DNA from: Cryptomeria japonica
Lineage: Eukaryota > Streptophyta > Pinopsida > Cupressales > Cupressaceae
DNA: 64,000 nucleotides
Assembly (NCBI RefSeq): GCF_030272615.1
Contig: NC_081408.1
Coordinates: forward strand, 762,962,673-763,026,672
Reading direction: 5' to 3'
Made by a program: the position numbers and the translations under genes. Position 1 is the stretch's first letter, and each line of letters begins with the position of its first letter. Under the pieces are notes generated by a model. It was given only the letters and a program-made list of their open reading frames with translations. It was not told where the DNA came from and ran no database searches. Positions 55,596 through 64,000 of the stretch are shown here, in pieces.

Positions 55596-58500
55596 CACCT
55601 TATATTTGTGTGCTCCTTGATGCCTCTTCTTCCATGGGTTGTGGTTGGTGATTTTAATCTAGTCTCTTGTTTGGAGGAGAAAAGAGGTCGGTTTTTTTAT
55701 TGGACCAGTTTGGTGATCTTCTCCAAGATAATATTGCTTTGTTAATATTGATTGATGTGAAACCTAGTAATGAAATCTTCACTTGGAACAATAGGAGAAC
55801 TGGAGAGGAGGTTATTTCTGAAAGGATGGATTGATATCTTGTCTCTTTCTATTGGATGGGGGATAGATGGGATACCAATTTTGAGATCTTGGACGGGAGG
55901 GGATCTGATCACTTGCCAATCAAACTCTTAGTTGTCTCTTTCAAATTCTAGATTATGTGGTTGTGCATATATCTCTCCAGATCCTGGTGGTTGACTGGTG
56001 GCAAGAAGGAAAACCTTCTCATGACAAGGTTATGTATTCCTTTGTTAAATGACTACAGTGTGTGAAGTATAAGCTCAAACAGTCGAACATAAAATGTTTT
56101 GGAATTATTCATTATAACAAGATAGCTTCTCAATCTCATTTGGACTCCATCAGTCAAATAATCTGAGACCATGGTATGACCCTTGATTTGAGCAAATAAA
56201 AAGATAGAGTTGTTAAGGAGTTGGAGGAATGGGAGCTGCGAGAGGAGATGTTTTGGAAACAAAAGTCTCACATTGATTGGCTTCAAGAGGGAGATAAGAA
56301 CATTGCCTTCTTTTATAATTTTGTCAAGGCTCCAGGGAATGGTAATCTTATTTTCTTCCTCTTTTCTTCAAAAGGTGTCTAATTGTCTTCTTTGGGTGAG
56401 ATTTTGAGGGAGGCTTCTCGATATTTTTCTGCTCTATTCAATGGCGATTTCCCCTTGCTAGAGATGAAGAAAGATGTGTCTTAGACTGCATTTCCTCATT
56501 GGTTTCTAATGAGATGAATGAAGCTCTCATTCAGCGCATTTCGATGAAGGAATTGAAGACAGTTGCGTTTCACATGAAAAAAGGCAAGGCCCCTGGCCCC
56601 AATGGCTTTCTTATTTAATTTTATCAAGAATTCTAGGATATTATTAAATTTGACCTATTTGAGATGGTTCAAGAATTTCATAGAAATAAACAAATGTTGA
56701 AAGCCCTAAATTCCACCTTTTCAATGCTTATCCCCAAGAAAGATGACGCTATGAGTCTACACCAATTTAGACCCATTGTATTGTTTAATGTGGCATGAAA
56801 AATCATCACTAAATTAATTGCAAATAGACTTAGGGTGTGCCTCAAGACTCTTATCTTTGAGGAGCAGGGAATTTTTGTGGAAGGTAAGCATATTCTTGAT
56901 GGGATTGTGATTGCTACTAAGGTTATACATTCAATGGAAAATTCTGAGGAGAAGGTACTGTTCATGAAACTGGACATGGTCAAAGCTTATGATAGGGTCA
57001 AGTGGGATTTTTTGTAGAAGGCTCTTCTTGCCTTTGGTTTCAGAGGTGGGTGGGTCAACTAGATCTTGAGTTGTGTTACTTCATCTTCCTTTTCAATTCT
57101 CATTAATGGGGAGTCGTCAAAGTTATTCATTGCTTCTTCTGGTCTTTGATAAGGGGATCCTCTTTCCCCCTACTTGTTTATTATCATGGTGGAAGGGTTG
57201 GGCAGATTTATTAAATCTCGGGTGCGACAAGGTTTTATTCAGGGATGGCGTTGGGGTTCATCCTTGCCTCCTTAGACCTTTAGTTTTTTTATGATACTAC
57301 CTTGATGGGTGTGGCTAGGATTGATAAAGCTATGAATTTTTGGAGAGCTTTGGACACTTATCTTGCTACTTTGGGACAAAAAATTAATTAAGATAAGTCC
57401 TCTTTTTTTTGTTCTTTAATACTCCTCGTCTTATCCAGAACATGATTGCTCAGATTCTTAGGTTTAAAATTGGCTCTCTTCCTTTTGTGTATCTTTGGAT
57501 TCCCATTACTGTTGATGCACAAAAAAGAGAGTTTTGGTAGGGAATCCTTGATAAGTTTCACAGGAAATTTAGTCATTAGACTTGTAGGTGGATTTCATCT
57601 ACAGGGAGAGTGACTATTCTAAAGTTTGTGGTTCAGGCTTTGCCTATTTATAGATGCTTTGTTCAGGTTGCTTCAACTAGCTTTGTTAAGTATTTTGGTG
57701 CTCTTTCTCATCAATTTTATGGTTTGGTAATCTTCTTTCCTCAAAGTGGAGTTTGGTCAAGTGGGATTCAGTGTGCAAGCCAAAGGAGGAGGGTGGTCTT
57801 GGTCTTCAGTTGGCTAGTATGATTGGTCAAGTGCTTGCTGCAAATCTATATTAGTGATTGTGTACATGTCAGGATCAAGAATTGGCTAGGATTATAACTC
57901 ATAAGTATCTCTATGGGACAACTTTCTCTGATGTTCCCAGGTATGGTCTTACTGGTAAGGGTTCTATGATTTGGAATACGCTCAAACGTGGAGAAAAGAT
58001 TATTAAAGATGAGCTATTTTGGATTTGCAATAAGGGATCCAATGTGCTTTTCTGGCTTGACTGGCTTGATTCTTGGGTGGTCACCCCCCTATTGTACATG
58101 AGTATCCTCATGTGCAACCACTATGTAATTCTTTGTTAGAGGTCGATTGGATAAAGGTTGAAGATTATAAGACCATCAAGATATTGGGTCATTTGGAGGT
58201 GGCTTTCTAGAAGGATCCTCGGGAGTGGCCAGGTGGTGGTAAGGTGGAAGATCATCAAGAACTTGCTAAAATACTAGCAAGTAGGTTTTGCAACTCCCTT
58301 AAAGGTAGATATATTCTTGCCTGGGGTCCTGATCCTAAAGGTAAATTCTTTGTTGCCTCGGGCTATTTGAAGTTGGATAGGAAGCTTCATGGTCAAGTGG
58401 GTATATCTTGGTGGAAGCAGGTCTAGAATAAATTATCTTGGCCAAAATGTAATTTCTTCTTATGGTTATTAGCTCAAGATAAGTGTCTTACCTGATAGAA

Positions 58501-59475
58501 TTTATGTAAAAGGGCTTTTCATGGACCTTCTATCTATGTTTTGTGTTATCATAGTGAGGAATGCTCTTCTCATCTTTTCTGTCAGTGTCATTATGCTAGA
58601 GTGATTTGGCATTGGTAGTGGGGGGTGTGGGGTGTGGGGTCGCTCTTGTATTCATGCTACCTCTTTAGTGGAATTTTTGGAAAGTCTAGGTAGGCCTCCA
58701 GCTAAAACCTCCTTTCTCCAAGTGATCTGGGTTATTGGGCCTACTCTCATTCTTTGGAATCTTTGGTTGGAAAAGAATCGTAGAATATTTCAGGAAAGAG
58801 GATTAGGAGAGGATCAAGTGCAGAGGAAAATTGTTAGCAAGCTATAGGAAAATATCTCTACAAAATGCAACCTTTCTGTGGGGATAGATCCTAGTGATCA
58901 TGATGTTATTAAGAATTTGAATTTGGGGGAAAGTAGTGGGGCCTTTGTGGGGAAAGTAGTGGGGTCTTCATGGGGAAAGTTAGTACCGATGGGTCCTCTT
59001 GTGGACATCCTGGTCATGCTGGGATCAGTGGCATTGAGAGGGGCAGTGAGGTGGTGTTCATTTTATCTATTTATAAAGGACAACGCTCTAATAATTTGAT
59101 GGAGGCCTTTTCTATTTTACATGTTGAAAGAGGATGTTCCCTTGGTTGGGGGAGGATTATTTGTGAGTGATTCTCAAATTATTGTGGATTTGTTGAATGA
59201 TCGTAGGCTAGATGGGGTTAACTAGCAACTTGCTTTGGTTGTAAAATAGATTTTGTATCTATGCATCTTCTTAGATTTTGTTTCTTTTTGTCATATTCCT
59301 AGGGAATGGAACAAGGTGGTAGATTGCTTGGCTAAATGGGCTTTTGAGCATGGTGAGGGTTGGGATGTTGGGGACTAGGGGTTGTTACCTCTAGATTATT
59401 TAGAAACTTTGGAAAAGCTAGTTATGGAGGATGGAAATATGTAATGTCCTGCTGCTTGTATTTCTTGCTTTATTT
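55596..59475 (+). pseudogene. LINE ORF2: endonuclease end, reverse transcriptase, RNase H
   Basis: Rest of the LINE polyprotein. Endonuclease: PLLPWVVVGDFNLVSCLEEK, FTWNNRRTGE and GRGSDHLPI (catalytic D and H). Then the connector SHIDWLQEGDKNIAFFYN at about 56268, and the RT entry KKGKAPGPNGF near 56580. RT motifs follow: LIPKKD, FRPIVLFN, FMKLDMVKAYDRVKWDFL (first catalytic D, near 56965-57015) and GDPLSPYLF (about 57150). The second RT aspartates survive only as a shifted YDDTTLMG (about 57292). After RT come WNTLKRGEKII and the zf-RVT-like WWKQV (about 58410). The C-terminal RNase H reads VSTDGSSCGHPG, ESDSQIIVDLLND and HIPREWNKVVDCLAKWA. It has many stops and shifts and is clearly dead. 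Confidence 0.9.
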
Positions 59476-59520
59476 TGAATAAATTTTTACCCCTTTTCAA
59501 AAAAACTAAAAAACTAAAAA
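59476..59520 (+). terminator. LINE 3' end with A-rich tail
   Basis: AATAAA-like word at about 59477 (TGAATAAATTTTTACC), then (A)n-C-T-(A)n units to about 59520. This fits the 3' end of a LINE. The matching 5' target duplication is outside the window. Confidence 0.75.
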
Positions 59521-61089
59521 AGCATGCCTCCTAAATATAGAATGCACTAACATTATAGACTAGAAATGGTTGTTTTTCTATCATTTCTCATTCACCCATT
59601 AAAGAAAATTTTAATCCATCTTCATCCAAAAATATCCTTATTTTCCTTGCCTCAACATTACATAGAAGTGCAAATCTGGTCATAAATATTGGGTCAACTT
59701 GAGTGCTCAAATCTGATAATCTAAAGCCGATTCTAATGCACAAATATTGGCCTGAAAAAATCTACATTGTAAACTACTTGTTGGTGACAAAATAAAATGT
59801 AGGATTGTTCATATAGTTAAATGCCCATTTCTTTAGTCTAAATGAAACCACAAAACACTTATTATGGGGCTTCACTTTTGCTAGGAAACAATAATTTGTT
59901 ATTTTTAGAGAATCGCCTCCTTTATTTGGTCATCATATGAGCTAGAAAGAAGATTTTTTTGGAATGAGTTTGAAAAATGATTTCATTGTTGAGTCAGTTA
60001 GATATATTATCCTATTGTATTAAATAAAAATCAGATCAACTATATCTTTTTAGCTCATATGTACATAAAGAAACTATAATTTTAAAGTTTTACTCTAACA
60101 TTTGTTTGTATATTTTGTCAATATCTTCTCAATTACAAATAACGCTAAAGATAAGTAAAGAGTTTGTTTACCAATTGGACTAAAACACAAAATATATTGT
60201 TCAAATCCAAGTCAATAAGAAAATTGAAAATATTGCATTGGTATTATTAGAAACACAAGGGTTGTTGAGATATTTGGATGACTATTTATTATGTTGATTC
60301 GGTTTTTATAATTAATAAGTTGTTTTTTATTAGTAAATTAGTGTTAACCAAGGTGTTGACTCTTAGCATAGTCAAAGACTATCAACAACACATTAACAAC
60401 ATCAAAACATCACAAAAACAAAACTTGCAGCGAGAGTTCAATAGAAATAAAAGATAGCATCAGGGGCATACCCCGTAAGTCCATAGAACCAAAACCAACA
60501 ACAAACCCAAGACAAACAGACAAAGACTTAAAGGGTTGGTTTACGAAGCCCAACCATTTCAATGGCATTGCCCCAATCCTCTTAAAGGAACCTGTAGAGT
60601 TCCTTGCAGACCCGTTTGTCCGCCTCTTCTTCAACAATAATCAATAAATTATTATGTACAATTATAATTATATATAATCTTATTATTAACTACTATTCTT
60701 ATAATCTTATATATGAAATTTAATTTTGATATTAAACTTTAATTATCTCTATTATCATTTAGATAATTTTCAAATACCATAATTTTATATTCTTCTTCTT
60801 TGCACTTTATTATAAACAACTTTATTAAAAAAAAATAACCTCCTCATATTTTTTAGGTAACTTAAATTGAATTGATTAGAATGGTAGACATTTTTTAATC
60901 AAAACTTGGCTAGATAAGATATCTAGAAGTATGGAGAAAGTTTAGCACACAAGTCTTATGTTGAATAACTTGCATAATAAGGTTGGGAGAAAGCATGTTT
61001 TATCTAAGACTTTTATTGAACATCTTGAAAAATAGAATTTTATGACTTCATCCTACTTGGCAACTTGAGGCCTAAGGAACGTGCCATAA
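59521..61089. other. Unassigned AT-rich DNA, possible LINE trace
   Basis: No supported gene. At 60637-60410 (minus) one frame reads RRTNGSARNSTGSFKRIGAM, which has the style of a LINE C-terminal linker. It is too short to claim. The rest is AT-rich without repeats that I can define. Confidence 0.4.
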
Positions 61090-61325
61090 TAGCAAGTCCT
61101 TTTCCTTTCATTTCATAAAATAGTGTGTTTTGTTTTGAATTATTAAAGGATTAAGGTCCAAAACAAAAATAAACAAAAACTTGCGTGGACAAAGATAATG
61201 CCTTATATAGCAAGTCCTTTTCCTTTCATTTCATAAAATAGTGTGTTTTGTTTTGAATTATTAAAGGATTAAGGTCCAAAACAAAAATAAACAAAAACTT
61301 GCGTGGACAAAGATAATGCCTTATG
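61090..61325 (+). repeat. Perfect tandem duplication, 2 x 118 bp
   Basis: The unit TAGCAAGTCCTTTTCC to GATAATGCCTTATA occurs at 61090-61207 and again at 61208-61325, with no difference that I can see until the end of the second unit. It is non-coding. Confidence 0.92.
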
Positions 61326-61451
61326 TTGGTGTAAAGTCATGATCAAAAGGGAGGGGATGACACATGATGACACATGATGACACACAAATCAATAAGTATT
61401 AAAATAATACACTCTTGATAAAGTCAATTAGGAGAACTTTTTCGGACGCGT

Positions 61452-61592
61452 CTATTCTGGTTTCAAAACGGCAGTACGGATTGAGTAACACGCGTCACGT
61501 GTTTTACACTGTCGATTTTGCAATAAATGGTTGTGGTTGCCTAACACGTCGTTATCACGTTGTACGAAAGGTCCGTTTTGAACCCAGAATAG
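61452..61592. repeat. 141-bp fold-back with 20-bp arms
   Basis: The left arm CTATTCTGGTTTCAAAACGG (61452-61471) pairs with CCGTTTTGAACCCAGAATAG (61573-61592) with one mismatch. The loop contains a CACGTG box and several CpG-rich words (CGCGTC, CGTCGTT), unlike the AT-rich surroundings. It could be a small MITE or a hairpin-forming locus. The open frame across it is probably fortuitous. Confidence 0.75.
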
Positions 61593-64000
61593 CCACGACC
61601 AACTTTTTCATTGGTGGTTTAGAATGCCAAGGATAAATTATATTTCATTTATATTTTTTAATTATATCATTTATTTTTAAAAGTCTAAAAATATCTAAAT
61701 AAAACTTTTTGAAAATAAAAGTTTTTAGAATAATTTTTTTTATCAAAGTTAAATTAGGTTAAACTTTCTCTCATACCTTCCAAATGTCTTAGGAATTCTA
61801 TTATTACGAGGAATAAGATCTTATATGTTATCAACAGTAATTTTGTATATGTTGCAACTTTGTCAAGGTAGGAATATTTATGCATTCATTACATTTAGTT
61901 TATTTCATCAGTTTAACCAATCATCACATAGAATTAATTTTTTTGAACAAAACTCTCATAGTTTGTATCTAATTTTCTATTTAAAATGATTGATGTAAAT
62001 GTCATTTATTTGTCTTTCTATTGATTTATATTGGAAACATTTAGTACAAAAATCATTTTTTTCTCTTATTTAAATATGAGATGTCTTAGAATATTTAATT
62101 CATTGCATCAAATGTCAAGTGTACTAATGGTTTGAATGACATGATCATTATTGTATATATATCATATATTTTGACCTTATTGTGTAATTTTTATTGGTTA
62201 TTTTTAGAAATGGTCCTTGCAAAAATAACTCTTCTTTCAACTTTTATAAAAAGATTGTAATGTTTTTAATTTTGTGGTTAAATTGTCAACACTATTAATT
62301 ATTTCAATGACAATAAATAGTGCTATAGATATGATGTGGTGGTAAAATAATTTAATTTGAAAGTTATTTCCACCTACAATTTACAATTTGCAATTAATTT
62401 GTTGACTACAATTCATCCCCCATGTGCATATGGATTTTTCCATTAGATTTTTTTATATATTAAATTATGTTGGTTAAATTTGAATTCTAACAATGACTAA
62501 TCTAACTACAATCATTAACAACTCTACCCTATATGTACCTACTATAGACAAAAGCTCGATGCAATGCATCTCTTGTTTAATTTGTATTTGGAATCAAGTT
62601 ATTTAGTATCAATAAAAAAAAATATAGGACCATAATGTGCAATGATTATTCTAGAAAGCGGTTAAACACTTTTTTATAATAACTGTAACTATAAAACTAT
62701 TTTGTTTCACAATTTGGTGGTCTAAGCATATAAATAGTAGTCTCATCAAGGGGGGTTAGCCTTACAATTTATTAGGCAATGGTTTGAGACACGATTTAAG
62801 ACAAGAAAACATAAGACATGACTCAAGAATACATAACAATAAAAGACAATAGAGTACCTTAAAATAGTGTTAAGACTCATTTCCCAACACAAGAATGGTG
62901 GCAAACTATATGTCATGAGAACATGCTACCATTCTAAGTAGCCATCAAACCGCATTACTAGGAGTGGTCTTAAAATTTGATTTCATAGATCTACTACCGA
63001 TAATGGTATAAACATATGTGAGGATGCATTTATTTTCTAATATATTATTTGTAACCCTTTCAACAACTAAAGGATTATGAATGTGTGTTCCAAGTAACAA
63101 GAATTTAGCGAGAAGAGTGATCTCCATTCTTTGGTCATACCTAATCCTTGGCAAATAATTACCTCCTAGGACTATCAAGGTGCACAAAAAAATGACCCAT
63201 TTGATTTTCCACACTTAAATGCCATCAATCAATAGTGCACAACTTAACATAAAGGATTATGTGGTACAACAAATGGTGAAAGTGTCAGGAATTTTTTAAT
63301 CTCTATCCAATGAATAAACATTAACGATTTATTCTCAAGTTATGACATCAATAGATGTGATACAAGGATTAGACTACTAAATGTGATTTTTTAAATAATT
63401 TTTCATGCAAATATAAACTTAAGTAACCTTAATGTGGAATTACCATGATTAGATCCATCTTCTTTATGATGTTAAAATTTTACCAACCTAACATCAAGAT
63501 CACTTATGTGAACTTATAACAACAATAAATAAACGATAACATCACCATATGATAGCAGCAAAGAGACACAAATCAACAACATATGAGCATCACACAACAC
63601 ATGATTTACATGGAGAGGCCCTAACAGGAAAAAAATACACTAAGGAGAGAGGACGAGTATGCATTATCTTTGAAACACGATTATAATTTATCACACATTT
63701 CCATTCTCCTCTTTCCCTCCAACATGGTGTATCAATGTACCTATGAACAACCTCTTCATATGCTCCAATTTGTTTGTTTTCCTACAAAATAGATCTGCAT
63801 TCTATCATTTTCCACATCCAAGGAGTTGTTGGTTTTATAGAGTTGTAAAGAGGTCTTATGCAATAAACTTGAAACCCAGAGATAATTATTCATTCCAAAC
63901 ATCTAAACCTTTTATTTGCCTCCTTGGAATGTGGAAAGAAAATAGTTTTGGCTCCAAAAATTTCTGTACAAATTAGGCACCCAAACTTGAAAATGAAACA
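61593..64000. other. Unassigned AT-rich DNA
   Basis: No gene, RNA or repeat that I can support. Near 63600-63640 the words TTTACATGGAGAGGCCCTAACAGG recall the border motif of some plant copia LTRs, but there is no partner copy in the window. Confidence 0.4.

Noticed and set aside
60410-60637. LINE fragment on the minus strand
   Set aside because: Only about 20 residues look LINE-like, with no RT, endonuclease or RNase H motif.
61415-61636. 73-codon open frame over the fold-back
   Set aside because: It spans both arms of the inverted repeat and has no recognisable similarity. It is more likely chance in a CpG-rich hairpin.
63600-63640. Copia LTR remnant suggested by the TTTACATGG and CCTAACAGG words
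   Set aside because: One short motif without a second LTR, PBS or PPT is not enough.

Overview
This window is plant nuclear DNA made almost entirely of transposable elements. I see no intact host gene, rRNA, tRNA or CRISPR array. The families present (plant LINE with an RNase H domain, chromovirus and Tat Ty3/gypsy elements, Ty1/copia elements, a CACTA DNA transposon, a plant mobile domain gene) and the depth of nesting point to a seed plant with a very large genome. A gymnosperm such as a conifer is my best guess, but the sequence does not prove it.

The main result is a five-layer nest. Each layer is fixed by element ends, and four of the five also by target-site duplications. (1) A LINE on the + strand occupies 1-192 and resumes at 55596-59520. 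(2) A Ty3/gypsy chromovirus on the - strand (193-55590, duplication GGAGT) split the LINE endonuclease. (3) A CACTA transposon of 47.4 kb (7134-54571, duplication TGA) inserted into the chromovirus 5' LTR, so that LTR lies at 6516-7133 and 54575-55590. (4) Inside the CACTA element are a Ty1/copia element (14886-19851, - strand) and a 20.7-kb Tat-type Ty3/gypsy element (23803-44462, duplication CTGAA, - strand). (5) A second Ty1/copia element (26036-32051, duplication GGTTT, + strand) sits inside the Tat element and cuts a gene that element carries.

The CACTA element has two same-strand (-) genes. One is a tnp2-type transposase (49925-45583): zinc-finger-like N-terminus, Transposase_21, DUF4218- and DUF4216-like regions, and an acidic tail of about 100 residues. 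The other is a multi-exon accessory gene (about 23797-20110) with a Transposase_24-like core. Upstream, and in a compatible splice phase, lies a SET-methyltransferase-like exon with four in-frame stops. This possible SET/Transposase_24 fusion is the most unusual coding observation.

The Tat element encodes gag, protease, reverse transcriptase, two RNase H domains and a 3'-truncated integrase on the - strand. On the opposite strand, between integrase and the 3' LTR, it carries a spliced plant-mobile-domain gene with its own TATA box, short first exon and minisatellite-filled intron.

Most coding regions carry stops of the CAG-to-TAG, TGG-to-TGA and CGA-to-TGA kind, as expected from decay of methylated cytosines. 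From 59520 to 64000 I recognise only a 118-bp tandem duplication, a 141-bp fold-back and a doubtful LINE trace.
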